Shown here: positions 53,093-61,640 of the stretch, in pieces
Numbering within the stretch: the stretch's first letter is position 1
How the letters are laid out: every line of letters begins with the position of its first letter
From: Aeromicrobium sp. Root236
GTDB lineage: Bacteria; Actinomycetota; Actinomycetes; Propionibacteriales; Nocardioidaceae
Direction of reading: 5' to 3'
Assembly (NCBI RefSeq): GCF_001428805.1
Contig: NZ_LMIS01000001.1
Coordinates: 806,001 to 870,000, forward strand
Length of the DNA stretch: 64,000 nt
Position numbers and translations under genes: made by a program
The notes under the pieces: model-generated
What the model saw: only the letters and a program-made list of their open reading frames with translations
Database searches by the model: none
Told to the model about the DNA's origin: nothing

Positions 53093-54022
53093 ATGACGAA
53101 GCCCCGGATCTTCCTCGGTTCCTCCGGCAAGCAGGCCAAGCTCCTGCAGTCCCTGACCCGCGGGCTCGAGGACGTCGCCGACGTCGAGCCGTGGACCACG
53201 ACGTTCAACCCGGGCACCTCGACGCTCGAGCGACTTGTCGAGCTGACGCACGAGGTCGACTTCGCGGCGTTCGTGTTCGCCCAGGACGACTGGACGACGA
53301 ACGAGCAGGCAACGACCGACCCCGACGCCCCCGCGCAGGCCTCGCCTCGCGACAACGTCGTGTTCGAGGCCGGGCTCTTCGGCGGCGTCCTCGGCATGCG
53401 GCGGACGTTCATCCTGCACGCCAACGGCGCCAAGCTGCCCAGCGACCTGCTCGGGCTGACGTGCGTCCGCTACGACACACCGACGACGCCCGCCGAGACC
53501 AAGGCCATCAACCAGAAGCTGCGCAAGGCCATCGAGGCCGAGGGACGGCTCGCCGCGATCGAGGGCCTGTGGTGGCAGTTCTCCCTGACCGCGCGCAGCG
53601 AGCACGAGCCCTCCGCGATCAGCCTGCTGCGGATCACCCGCGACCGTTCGGGTGCGCTCGAGGTCAAGGGCGACTCGTGGCAGGAGGACGGCACGCTGTC
53701 GGCGCGCTACTGGAGCGAGGCGGCCAGGGAGAAGGCCGATCCGTCCGGCGTCCGCTACTTCTGGAAGGGCGAGCGCCCACGCGACCCCAACGCCCCGCAG
53801 CTCGAAGGCGCCGGCGAGATCCACCTCGAGAGCGCCGATCGCGCCACCGGGTTCTGGACGACGCGGTCGAGCACCGACGCGACGCTCAACATGCGTACGT
53901 CCGGCGTCTACGTCCGCGCCGACGCCGCCGACCTCGCGGTCCTGAGCGGCACCGACGTGGCGCAGCGCGCGGCGTTGATCGCCCAGCGGCTGGAGGAGTG
54001 GAAGTCGATCGCAACCAGCTGA
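53093..54022 (+). CDS. TIR-like (CAP12-type) nucleotide-binding protein with C-terminal beta-domain
   Basis: 309 residues. Residues 1-140 fit the CAP12/TIR-like family: IFLGSSGKQ at the first strand, VEPWTTTFNPGTSTLERL, DFAAFVFAQDD and RDNVVFEAGLFGGVLG, with a Glu in VVFEAGLF in the catalytic position of TIR NADases. The C-terminal half (about 165-290) is a beta-rich domain (SALEVKG-like strands, RYFWKGERP, GAGEIHLESADRATGFW) suggestive of a ligand-binding barrel. Such proteins are effectors in cyclic-nucleotide or stand-alone antiviral systems. No cyclase is adjacent. It starts nine bases after the sigma-factor stop. Confidence 0.8.
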   Translation: MTKPRIFLGSSGKQAKLLQSLTRGLEDVADVEPWTTTFNPGTSTLERLVELTHEVDFAAFVFAQDDWTTNEQATTDPDAPAQASPRDNVVFEAGLFGGVLGMRRTFILHANGAKLPSDLLGLTCVRYDTPTTPAETKAINQKLRKAIEAEGRLAAIEGLWWQFSLTARSEHEPSAISLLRITRDRSGALEVKGDSWQEDGTLSARYWSEAAREKADPSGVRYFWKGERPRDPNAPQLEGAGEIHLESADRATGFWTTRSSTDATLNMRTSGVYVRADAADLAVLSGTDVAQRAALIAQRLEEWKSIATS

Positions 54023-54055
54023 GTCACCGGAGGCGGAGCTGCCGCAGTCGGAAGC

Positions 54056-54271
54056 TCAGGCCTTGCTGTCGAGCACAGCCTTGGTGATCTCGATCGGTGA
54101 GATCGGCGTGGGTGCGGTGCGCGCCACCGGCGCCGCCGTCGTACGTCCCGCATCCTCCACCAAGAGCGTGAGGAGGTAGTTGTCGAGCGACTCGCCCCGA
54201 GCGTAGGCACGTGCCGCGAGAGCCTCCCGTACGTCGTCGGGAACGTTGCGGATCTGCACCGAGTCAGCCAT
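54056..54271 (-). CDS. Ribbon-helix-helix antitoxin-like protein (FitA/VapB type)
   Basis: 71 residues: MADSVQIRNVPDDVREALAARA is the RHH DNA-binding start, then ARGESLDNYLLTLL. The tail (APTPISPIEI...) would bind a toxin. No PIN toxin follows or precedes. It may be an orphan or act as a transcription factor. Confidence 0.82.
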   Translation of the reverse strand: MADSVQIRNVPDDVREALAARAYARGESLDNYLLTLLVEDAGRTTAAPVARTAPTPISPIEITKAVLDSKA

Positions 54272-54301
54272 GCGACAAGCCTAACGACGGCGTGGGTCAG
54301 C

Positions 54302-54520
54302 TCAGCGGTTGCGGGGGTGCGACTTGGCGGTGCGCTCGTTGCCGCGCTTGTAGTTGCCGGTGAGACGCGCCATCAGGAGCTGCGGGTCGCCGGACTCGGC
54401 ATCGCGTACGAACTGGTGGGCCTTCGCGCCACGCAGCACCGCTGCCTCGCGGCCGTGGTGCGAGATCACGACCTCCTTGCCGCGCACGACCCACTCGTAG
54501 CCGCTGGGCCGGCCCTTCAC
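54302..54520 (-). CDS. Small hypothetical protein (72 aa)
   Basis: Starts at GTG 54520, overlapping the amidotransferase stop by GTGA. Sequence KGRPSGYEWVVRGKEVVISHHGREAAVLRG then RLTGNYKRGNERTAKSHPRNR: a small beta-rich basic protein. No family recognised. Translational coupling supports it as real. Confidence 0.65.
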   Translation of the reverse strand: MKGRPSGYEWVVRGKEVVISHHGREAAVLRGAKAHQFVRDAESGDPQLLMARLTGNYKRGNERTAKSHPRNR

Positions 54521-55197
54521 GGGGTCACCCGCAGGTAGGTGAGGGCTGAGTCGACGAGGGCGTGTGCAAGGTTGCGGGTCGCCGCAGCGTGCGCGTGAGC
54601 CTGCCGGACGAGGTCCTTGGTGTCGATGCCGGCAGCGCCGTAGTAGCCCTCGTGCACCCATCGCTCGTACGTCGCCGCGGTGACCTCGGGGTGGAACTGC
54701 CACGCGATCGCGCGTGCGCCGTGTGCCTCGTCGACGAAGCACTGCGGGCCGCGCCACGAGGTGCCGATGACCCTCGACGTCGGGCCGGGCGCGAACACGT
54801 CACTGTGCATCTGCGCCCAGGGTCCCTCGGGGCACAGCACCGGGTCGATCGTGTCGACGCGCTGCCAGCCGAGCTCCGGCTGGTCGGCCCTCCATGAGGT
54901 GCCGCCGAGCGCTCGAGCCATGAGCTGGGCGCCGTAGCAGATGCCCATCACGGGGGTGCCGGCCCGGAGCGCCGCGCGTACGAAGCGGGACTCGGCCTCG
55001 ACGACGTCCTTCCACTTCGGCTCGTGGGCGCCCTTGTCGGAGCCGAGCAGGAAGATCAGGTCGGTGTCGTCGATGCCCGCGTACGCCGGAAGGTCGTCGC
55101 GGTCGAGCTCGACGAGCTCACCGCCGAGCTGCAGCAGGCGCTCGTGGAAGTGCCCGCCGTCCTTGTCGGCCTCGTCGGCGACCACGTGAATGCGCAT
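54517..55197 (-). CDS. Class I glutamine amidotransferase-like protein
   Basis: 226 residues. The nucleophile elbow is GICYGAQLMARAL (Cys near 87), and the His/Glu pair appears as WQFHPEV near 169. The fold matches stand-alone GMP-synthase-like amidotransferases such as gamma-glutamyl-polyamine hydrolases. Substrate unknown. It is followed by the small 72-aa gene in an overlapping arrangement. Confidence 0.9.
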   Translation of the reverse strand: MRIHVVADEADKDGGHFHERLLQLGGELVELDRDDLPAYAGIDDTDLIFLLGSDKGAHEPKWKDVVEAESRFVRAALRAGTPVMGICYGAQLMARALGGTSWRADQPELGWQRVDTIDPVLCPEGPWAQMHSDVFAPGPTSRVIGTSWRGPQCFVDEAHGARAIAWQFHPEVTAATYERWVHEGYYGAAGIDTKDLVRQAHAHAAATRNLAHALVDSALTYLRVTP

Positions 55198-55215
55198 GAG
55201 GTCATTGTGCCGGTT

Positions 55216-55237
55216 GTCCTTTCGACAGGCTCAAGGA
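55216..55237. repeat. TTTCGACAGGCTCAA element supplying the stop codon of the membrane-protein gene
   Basis: Full copy at 55216-55237 with a partial second one (GGCTCAAGGAAC) at 55248-55259. The minus-strand stop at 55233-55231 lies inside the element, and the last residues RSLSRAPAP are repeat-encoded. Confidence 0.8.
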
Positions 55238-56142
55238 GCAGGTGCGCGGCTCAAGGAACGGGTGCGCCAGCCCGCGTACGCAGCGGCGACGACGATCGCG
55301 GTGATCCACGAGGCGAGCGGCCGCAGGTCCGGCGAGGCCGAGAGGCGCCAGACGTCGGCGGCGGCCGAGAACGGCTCACCCCACAAGTCCGGCAAGCCCA
55401 TGCCAGGTCGGAGGAACACCTCCATGTAGCTCGCGGCCGTGATCGTGGGACCGACGAACCAGGCCACGAGCACGGCACCCGGCCACGCCACCAGACGGAG
55501 GGCAGGCTGCATCCCGATGACGACGAGCGCGAAGGCCAGCACCGCGGCCCCGCCCCACCGGCTCACGTCGGTGACCACCTGCGCGGAACCCAGATCGTTC
55601 ACCCCGATCGCCATGTGGACGCTCAGCAACCACGAGGGAACCGCGCCAGCCACTGCCGCAAGAGCGAGCCCGACACCTATCCGACCCACCAGCGCGAGGA
55701 GGCCCAGTCCTAGACCGACGAGCGCCGTCAGGATCACGACGACGGACAGTCCGTTCGTGATGCGGGTGTCCGGTCTGAGGAACGTGAAGCCGTTCACCGC
55801 GGATCGCGACTGGAGGACGGTGATGAACACGGCACCGGTCACGCCGACCGCGCACGCCGCCGCGCGCAACGTGCGTGGACCGGTGCCGCACAGCGTCAGC
55901 AGTCCGGCGGCGACCCCGCCGAGGCCGGCGCCGACCACGAGCTCGCCGACGTGGCCGGCGTACAGCGGGATCGCGAACACCGGCGAGGACGCTCCGGCCG
56001 GGACGTCGGGCCCGAGCCCATCGAGGATCCAGGGCAGGAACCCGACGACCCACCACACGACGGCCGCTATCGGCACGAGGGCCAGCGGCGGCAGCGACCG
56101 CCAGGTCGTACGCTCCGGGGCGGGCGTGAGCTCGACAGTCAC
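55231..56142 (-). CDS. Hypothetical multi-spanning membrane protein (303 aa)
   Basis: GTG 56142 overlaps the penicillin-binding-protein stop by GTGA, so the two are translationally coupled. It has about eight hydrophobic helices (ALVPIAAVVWWVVGFLPWIL, VVVILTALVGLGLGLLALVG, GGAAVLAFALVVIGMQ, LVAWFVGPTITAASYMEVF). No known transporter motif. Function unknown; it may assist wall synthesis by context. Its C-terminus is formed by a dispersed repeat. Confidence 0.75.
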   Translation of the reverse strand: MTVELTPAPERTTWRSLPPLALVPIAAVVWWVVGFLPWILDGLGPDVPAGASSPVFAIPLYAGHVGELVVGAGLGGVAAGLLTLCGTGPRTLRAAACAVGVTGAVFITVLQSRSAVNGFTFLRPDTRITNGLSVVVILTALVGLGLGLLALVGRIGVGLALAAVAGAVPSWLLSVHMAIGVNDLGSAQVVTDVSRWGGAAVLAFALVVIGMQPALRLVAWPGAVLVAWFVGPTITAASYMEVFLRPGMGLPDLWGEPFSAAADVWRLSASPDLRPLASWITAIVVAAAYAGWRTRSLSRAPAP

Positions 56143-58028
56143 TGGGCACTCCGCAGGAACGCCTCGAGCAACGGCCCGGCGGTCTGCGACCCGGACTCGC
56201 CGTCGTCGACGAACACCGCGACGGCGAGGTCGCCCTGCGTGGCGATCATCCACGCGTGCGTACGCGGCGGGGTGTCGGTGCCGTACTCGGCCGTGCCGGT
56301 CTTGGCCGACACCGGCTTGCCCGGCACGTCCGACAGGAACCGGCCGCTGCCGTCGGTCACGACGCCGCGGAACATCTCCTGCAGCTGCTCGGCCTCACGA
56401 CTCGTCAGCGCATCGGCGGGCTTCGCCGCGGGCTTGGTCGGCGAGTCGGCCAGCAGGGTCGGGGTGACCCGTGAACCATGGGCGATCGACGCGGCGACGA
56501 CGGCCATGGCCAGCGGAGAGGCCTCGATCTTGCCCTGCCCGATCATCGACGCGGCGTGCTCGGTGCCTTCGGCCTTGCGCGGCACGGACCCCAGGTAGGC
56601 CGGGAAGCCCAGGTCGAGGTCCGGCCCGAGGCCGAGCGCGGCCGCAGCGCCGGCGAGCTTGGCCTGGGGCGCCTTGCCCCGGGTGGCGATCATCGCGGTG
56701 TTGCACGAATTGGCGATCGCCGAGCGCAGCGGGATGTTGCCGATCGCGCTGCCCGGATAGTCGGAGTAGTTCTTGAACCTGCGGCCCTCGACCGTCACGG
56801 TCGGCGTGCACGGCACGGGGGTGGACGGCTTGAGGCCGGACCGCAGGAACGCCAGCGCGGTGACCAGCTTGAAGGTCGAGCCCGGTGCGTAGTGGCCGGA
56901 GGCCGCCGTGTCGGCGCCCTTGCCGCCAGGGCCGCTCGCGAGGGCGACGATCTTGCCGGACGACGGGCGCAGCGCGACGATCGCGCTCGCCGGCTTGACG
57001 TCGGCGAGGATCTCGTCGGCCGAGCCCTGCAGGCCCGCGTCGATCGTGGTGCGCAGCGTCTTGCCGGGTCGCGGAGCGGTCGCGAACAGCTCGCGAGCCT
57101 TGGAGCCCGCGACGGCCTCGACCGTGACGCCGGGGTTGCCACGCAGCTGGCTGTCGTAGCGCTGCTCGAGCCCGGTCAGTCCCACCAGGTCGCCGGGTCC
57201 GACCGACCCCTTGGACTTGGCGATGACCTCAGCGGTGGCTTCACCGACGACGCCGAGCAGGGGCTGTCCGTACGCCTTGGTCGGCCCCAACGGCAGCTCG
57301 GCCCCGAGCTGGGCGGCGCCGGGGATCGCCGCGACAAGGCTGTCGCTCAGCGTGTCGTCGGAGTCCGCGCGCACCACCAACCCGACCACGAACGCCTGCG
57401 GACCGGCCGCCTTGACCGCCTTGGCGAACCTGTCGGCGTCGATGTCGATCAGCCTGGCCAGCGCACGAGCCGATCCGTCAGCCTCTGCGGCCTTGATGCG
57501 CGACTTGTCGATGCCGATGCGCTCGACCCGTCGTTCGATCACGAGCCCCTTGCCGCCGGCCCCGACGATGTCGCCGCGATCAGCCGGTGACAGGCGCACC
57601 CGCAGGGCCTCGTTGGCGGTCAGCTTGGGCGCGACGATCGCCGGGCTCCACCTCACCCGCCACTCGTCGTCCTCGTACGTCAGCCTGGCCGGAGTCTCGT
57701 ACGCCCAGTCGGCGCCCTTGAAGGTCCAGCTCGTCTTGAGCGTGGCGGTGGCGTTGTCGCCGTCCTTGTCGATGTCGCCGACGGTGACCTTGGCGCGCGC
57801 GGCACCCATGCCCTCGACGATGCGCTTGAGGTCGGCCTGCGGGATGCGGCCACCTTTGACCGCAGGTATGCCCTTGAGGTCCTGCTTGGCGAGCCCGCCG
57901 GCCAGCGCCTCGGCTGCCTTGCGAGGATCGGGCGGGCCACCGGTGCAGGCGCTCAGGAGCGCCGCCAGCATCGCCGCTCCGCTCAACATCGCAACCATCC
58001 GTCGGCCGGGTCCAGCAGGTGACGTCAC
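56139..58028 (-). CDS. Penicillin-binding transpeptidase lipoprotein (class B PBP)
   Basis: 629 residues from GTG 58028 (GAGGGACC site). Lipobox LLSAC at about 24-28. An NTF2-like MecA-N domain (about 30-150) and a dimerisation domain precede the transpeptidase. Active-site motifs: SxxK as GSTFKLV (Ser about 384), SxN as ANSCNTAM and KTGTAEYG (about 572). It cross-links peptidoglycan outside the membrane. The MecA-N plus lipobox architecture is that of PBP2a-like class B enzymes of actinobacteria, which often have low beta-lactam affinity. Confidence 0.93.
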   Translation of the reverse strand: MTSPAGPGRRMVAMLSGAAMLAALLSACTGGPPDPRKAAEALAGGLAKQDLKGIPAVKGGRIPQADLKRIVEGMGAARAKVTVGDIDKDGDNATATLKTSWTFKGADWAYETPARLTYEDDEWRVRWSPAIVAPKLTANEALRVRLSPADRGDIVGAGGKGLVIERRVERIGIDKSRIKAAEADGSARALARLIDIDADRFAKAVKAAGPQAFVVGLVVRADSDDTLSDSLVAAIPGAAQLGAELPLGPTKAYGQPLLGVVGEATAEVIAKSKGSVGPGDLVGLTGLEQRYDSQLRGNPGVTVEAVAGSKARELFATAPRPGKTLRTTIDAGLQGSADEILADVKPASAIVALRPSSGKIVALASGPGGKGADTAASGHYAPGSTFKLVTALAFLRSGLKPSTPVPCTPTVTVEGRRFKNYSDYPGSAIGNIPLRSAIANSCNTAMIATRGKAPQAKLAGAAAALGLGPDLDLGFPAYLGSVPRKAEGTEHAASMIGQGKIEASPLAMAVVAASIAHGSRVTPTLLADSPTKPAAKPADALTSREAEQLQEMFRGVVTDGSGRFLSDVPGKPVSAKTGTAEYGTDTPPRTHAWMIATQGDLAVAVFVDDGESGSQTAGPLLEAFLRSAQ

Positions 58029-58186
58029 GTGGTCCCTCTCGGAATTGGTGTCAGGCTTTCGCCTGCGCACAGAAAAAGCAGTCAAACAGGTGCCGGTCCG
58101 CGGGTCAACGAGGCACAACGAAGGCGTCCGCGGCACCCCTTCCCCAAGGTGCACCGCGGACGCCGGTGGGTGTTGCAGCAGGTCCC

Positions 58187-58570
58187 CTACTTGTAGACAG
58201 GAACCGCGATCTCCGAGCCCAGCTGCAGTGCCGAGGCGTTCGGGAGAGAGTTGAGCCGGACGATCTCGTCGACCGTCTTGCGGATGTCACCGTTGGGGTT
58301 GGCATCGGCTGCGATCTGCCACAGGGTCTGGCCCGGGAGCACGCGGACCGAGGTGGTCTCGGGCGCCGTGCCGGCCTGGTCGCCGGCGAACGAGGACGAC
58401 CCGAACATGACCACGAGCAGCGCCACGACGGCGACCGCTGCGACGAGGACGACGACCCTGCCGCGACGGGTCAGACGCACGTGCGGCGCCGGCTTGGCGG
58501 CGGCCACGGCACGCAGGTGGCGGACCGGTCGGGCGGAGTGGTCGTGATGACCGAATGCGATGCTGCTCAT
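58187..58570 (-). CDS. Membrane-anchored LysM protein, YneA-like, SOS-controlled
   Basis: 127 residues from ATG 58570 (TTGGAGG site). A basic cytoplasmic start is followed by one helix (RVVVLVAAVAVVALLVVMFGS) and a C-terminal LysM domain (VRVLPGQTLWQIAADANPNGDIRKTVDEIVRLN). The same layout as Bacillus YneA, an SOS-induced inhibitor of division. Tandem LexA boxes lie about 85 bp upstream. In many actinobacteria such a gene neighbours lexA, 2.2 kb away here. Division arrest is inferred, not shown. Confidence 0.82.
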   Translation of the reverse strand: MSSIAFGHHDHSARPVRHLRAVAAAKPAPHVRLTRRGRVVVLVAAVAVVALLVVMFGSSSFAGDQAGTAPETTSVRVLPGQTLWQIAADANPNGDIRKTVDEIVRLNSLPNASALQLGSEIAVPVYK

Positions 58571-58653
58571 GATGGCCTCCAAGGGGGAAGTGAGGGCTGA
58601 TGTGAGGTTGTGGTGTGGTCGATCAAACGCTGTTCTCGATGTCATTCGATGGT

Positions 58654-58685
58654 GCGAACAGGCGTTCGATCGAACACATGTACGA
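58654..58685. promoter_or_regulatory. lexA box: Two abutting LexA boxes between the LysM and BrkB genes
   Basis: GCGAACAGGCGTTCGA (58654-58669) is a full GAAC-N4-GTTC site; TCGAACACATGTACGA (58670-58685) follows with no gap and one changed base. A weaker third, TCGAACACAATTTCGA, lies at 58721-58736. The 283-bp gap serves both divergent genes. Confidence 0.8.
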
Positions 58686-58853
58686 CGATAGGGGACGCCT
58701 CCGACAAAAGGAAGCATCTGTCGAACACAATTTCGAGAGGTGTGCCACAGACCCTGGGATTCCAGTGCGAAATCGCCGCCAGAAATTCGCCACGCTCGCA
58801 CGCCCGACGGCCGCCGACAGGCGAACGCGTCGCAGCCGCACTACCGTCGAGGC

Positions 58854-59834
58854 ATGACTTCTCCGCGCACGAGCGTCGTCACGGCCTGGAAGCAGGCATC
58901 GTCCCGACAGGCTCCTCTGCTGGCTGCCGGGGTCGCGTTCTACGCCTTCCTCTCGCTGTTCCCCGCGATGATCGCCGCCGTCATGACGTACGGGCTGATC
59001 GCCTCGCCCGATACGGTCGCCAAGCAGTCCGCGGACATCGCCGACGCACTGCCCGCCGACGCCGCGTCAGTGGTCACCGGGCAGCTCGACGAGCTGACCA
59101 AGACAGCAGACGGCTCCCTCGGCCTCGGCCTCGCAGTCGCCCTCGTGCTGGCGATCTACGGCGCGGCCGGCGGAGTGGGCAACCTCGTGACCGCGATCAA
59201 CGCGATGTTCGGCCTCGGCGAGACCCGCGGCTTCATCAAGCGCAAGGCGTTGTCGTTGCTGCTGACCCTCGGCGCGATCGTGTTCGTCGTGCTCGTCGTG
59301 GGGCTCGTCGCCGTCGCTCCGGCGGTGCTCGACGAGGTCGACATCGTGCCCGGAGTACGCGCGGCGTTCGAGGCCGGCCGCTGGGTGCTGCTGCTGGCCG
59401 CCGTCACGGTCGCCATCGGTCTGCTGTTCCGGCTCGCTCCCAACCGCGCCGCCACCGGCTCGCTGGTCTCCAAGGGCGTGCTCGTCGCGACGGCCCTGTG
59501 GCTGCTTGTGTCCGTGGGCTTCTCGCTGTACGTCGACAACTTCGGCAGCTACGGCAAGACGTACGGGGCCCTGGCCGGCGCCGTCGTCCTGCTGCTCTGG
59601 CTGTGGATCGGGATCTACGCGATCCTGCTCGGCGCGTGCGTCGAGGCCGTGCGCGAGGACGTCGTCACGCCGGAGACGGTCTTGGAGGACAACGAGATCG
59701 CCGAGTGGCGTACGGCCGAGGCCGCCGGCGAGACCGTGCCTGTCGAGGTCGTCGAGGAGCCCGAGCCTGACCCTGCGCCGACGTCTCGGTTCGGCTCGCT
59801 GTTCAGGCGCAAGCGCCACGCACGCCAGCACTGA
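58854..59834 (+). CDS. YihY/BrkB-family inner membrane protein
   Basis: 326 residues from ATG 58854. Family features: the N-terminal AAGVAFYAFLSLFPAMIA, the middle YGAAGGVGNLVTAINAMFGLGETR, and the late SYGKTYGALAGAVVLLLWLW. Six helices, then a cytoplasmic acidic tail. Once called RNase BN, but the family is a membrane protein of unknown transport role. Starts behind the LexA boxes, so damage control is possible but not shown. Confidence 0.9.
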   Translation: MTSPRTSVVTAWKQASSRQAPLLAAGVAFYAFLSLFPAMIAAVMTYGLIASPDTVAKQSADIADALPADAASVVTGQLDELTKTADGSLGLGLAVALVLAIYGAAGGVGNLVTAINAMFGLGETRGFIKRKALSLLLTLGAIVFVVLVVGLVAVAPAVLDEVDIVPGVRAAFEAGRWVLLLAAVTVAIGLLFRLAPNRAATGSLVSKGVLVATALWLLVSVGFSLYVDNFGSYGKTYGALAGAVVLLLWLWIGIYAILLGACVEAVREDVVTPETVLEDNEIAEWRTAEAAGETVPVEVVEEPEPDPAPTSRFGSLFRRKRHARQH

Positions 59835-59836
59835 CG

Positions 59837-60667
59837 CTAGCGCTTGCCCGCCTTCTTGAGCTTGCGAGCTCCGAGGCGGCGCACCCATGGATCGACATGG
59901 ACCGCGGCTCGCGGCGCGAGTGACGCCGTACGCGCGACGACCCCGCGCCACGCCGGGAGCGTCTTGTAGACGCGGCCCGTGCCGAACATGTCGACGAGCT
60001 CGCGCGCGACCTGAGGCGGGGTGAGCAGGACACCGGCCGCCAGCGCAGCACGTACGTCTCCCTGTGCGTCCATCGACTGCACCATCGCCGTGTCGACGCC
60101 GTCGGGGCACACCGCGTGGACCTTGATCCGGTCGCGGTGCAGCTCCGAGGCGAGCGACGTCGTCAGCGACAGCACCGCCGCCTTGGTCGCCGCGTAGACG
60201 CTGAGCGCCGGGACGGGTGCGTGCGCGCTCAGGGAGGCGACGATGCCGATGTCTCCCCCGGTCGCCCCGTGCTGGTCGCGGAACGTGTCGGCGGCAGCGC
60301 GTACGCCCCAGATCACGCCGAGCACGTTGACGTCGACCATTGCGCGTACCTGCCCGACCGACAACGCCGTCAGGTCACCCTCGGCCAGCACGCCGGCGTT
60401 GCACACCCAGGCACCCAGCGGCGCGATCTCGCGAGCCCGAGCGGCGACGTCGCGGTTGGCGTCCGGGTCGGTCACGTCGAGCGCGAGACCCATCGCGGCG
60501 CCGATCTCCTTGGCTGCGATCTCCGCCGCGTTGCCGTCGAGATCGGTCACGACGACCTCGTATCCACGGCCGACGAGCTCGAGCGCGATGGCCCGCCCGA
60601 TGCCCCTGCCCGCCCCGGTGACGACGGCTGAACGCGGACTTCCGGGCTTCACGAGGGGCTTCGACAC
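59837..60667 (-). CDS. Short-chain dehydrogenase/reductase
   Basis: 276 residues from GTG 60667. Cofactor motif TGAGRGIG near residue 18, [13 protein letters not shown], catalytic Ser in IVASLSAH and YAATK. The C-terminal extension (about 40 residues, Arg/Lys-rich) is longer than in classical SDRs. NAD(P)-dependent oxidoreductase, substrate unknown. Ends two bases from the BrkB stop (convergent). Confidence 0.9.
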   Translation of the reverse strand: MSKPLVKPGSPRSAVVTGAGRGIGRAIALELVGRGYEVVVTDLDGNAAEIAAKEIGAAMGLALDVTDPDANRDVAARAREIAPLGAWVCNAGVLAEGDLTALSVGQVRAMVDVNVLGVIWGVRAAADTFRDQHGATGGDIGIVASLSAHAPVPALSVYAATKAAVLSLTTSLASELHRDRIKVHAVCPDGVDTAMVQSMDAQGDVRAALAAGVLLTPPQVARELVDMFGTGRVYKTLPAWRGVVARTASLAPRAAVHVDPWVRRLGARKLKKAGKR

Positions 60668-60703
60668 CGCCCCAACGTAGACGTCAGGGCTCGCGACACG
60701 CCA

Positions 60704-60721
60704 TCGAACATATGTTTGAAC
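60704..60721. promoter_or_regulatory. LexA box and -35 of lexA
   Basis: TCGAACATATGTTTGA (60704-60719) is the self-control box; TTGAAC (60716-60721) overlaps it as -35, with a weak TTACCC -10 (60739-60744) 17 bp on. The lexA ATG follows at 60752 with no ribosome site, so the mRNA may be nearly leaderless. Confidence 0.75.
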
Positions 60722-60751
60722 TGGCCGTGTGTTCCGGGTTACCCTTCCGGC

Positions 60752-61474
60752 ATGACCGAAGACCGCAACGCCGACGTCACCGAGCTCCCCGACGGGCCCG
60801 CAGACTCCTCCGGGCTGACCGCGCGGCAGCGCAAGGTGCTGGAGTTCCTGCGCGACGAGATCGAGAAGCGCGGCTACCCGCCCAGCATGCGCGAGATCGG
60901 TGCGGCGGTCGGGCTGACCAGCACGTCCTCGGTCGCCCACCAGCTTCGCGCCCTCGAGGCGCTCGGCTACGTCAAGCGCGACCCCAACCGTCCGCGCGCG
61001 CTCGAGATCTTCCTGCCCGACGTCATGGCGGCCCGTCGCTCGATGAGCAGCGCCGTCGAGAGCACGTTCGACGAGACCGGCATCGGCGACGCACTCCCCC
61101 AGGCCACCAACGTCCCGCTCGTCGGCCGCATCGCCGCCGGTGGTCCGATCCTGGCGACCGAGCAGGTCGAGGAGATCTTCCCGCTGCCCAAGTCGCTCGT
61201 CGGCGAGGGCACGCTGTTCCTGCTCGAGGTGTCGGGTGACTCGATGATCGACGCGGCGATCTGCAACGGCGACTACGTCGTGATCCGTCAGGAGCAGACC
61301 GCCAACAACGGTGACATCGTCGCCGCCCTGCTCGACGGCGAGGCCACGGTCAAGACGTTCCAGCGCAAGGACGGCCAGGTGTGGCTGCTGCCGCACAACG
61401 AGGCGTACGACCCGATCGACGGCACCCACGCCTCGATCCTCGGCATCGTCACCGCAGTCCTCCGCCGCGTCTGA
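60752..61474 (+). CDS. lexA: LexA repressor
   Basis: 240 residues from [10 protein letters not shown]. Winged helix (about 22-85): [22 protein letters not shown] and [19 protein letters not shown]. Self-cleavage site A129-G130 in RIAAGGP, catalytic S164 in [10 protein letters not shown] and K201 in ATVKTF. It represses SOS genes until RecA filaments trigger cleavage. Targets visible in the window: its own gene, the LysM gene and the HNH gene. Confidence 0.97.
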   Translation: MTEDRNADVTELPDGPADSSGLTARQRKVLEFLRDEIEKRGYPPSMREIGAAVGLTSTSSVAHQLRALEALGYVKRDPNRPRALEIFLPDVMAARRSMSSAVESTFDETGIGDALPQATNVPLVGRIAAGGPILATEQVEEIFPLPKSLVGEGTLFLLEVSGDSMIDAAICNGDYVVIRQEQTANNGDIVAALLDGEATVKTFQRKDGQVWLLPHNEAYDPIDGTHASILGIVTAVLRRV

Positions 61475-61494
61475 TCGCTCGTCGCTGCGCCGTT

Positions 61495-61640
61495 CCCTAG
61501 TGAGGCCGCCCGCGGCACCCGTGCCCTAGTGAGGCCGCCCGCCGAACCCGTGCCCTAGTGAGGCCCCCCGCCGAACCCGTGCCCTAGCGCGGCCGCCCGC
61601 CGAACCCGTGCCCTAGTGAGGCCGCCCGCGGCCGAACGGG
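61495..61640. repeat. 29-bp tandem repeat array
   Basis: Five starts of CCCTAGTGAGGCCGCCC-type units at 61495, 61524, 61553, 61582 and 61611, period 29 (unit ends CCGAACCCGTG). Units differ by one to three bases. The last merges into the left inverted repeat of the GIY-YIG cassette. No spacers, so not a CRISPR. Confidence 0.88.

Noticed and set aside
61495-61640. 29-bp periodic repeat as CRISPR
   Set aside because: Units are adjacent with no spacers and no cas genes are near.
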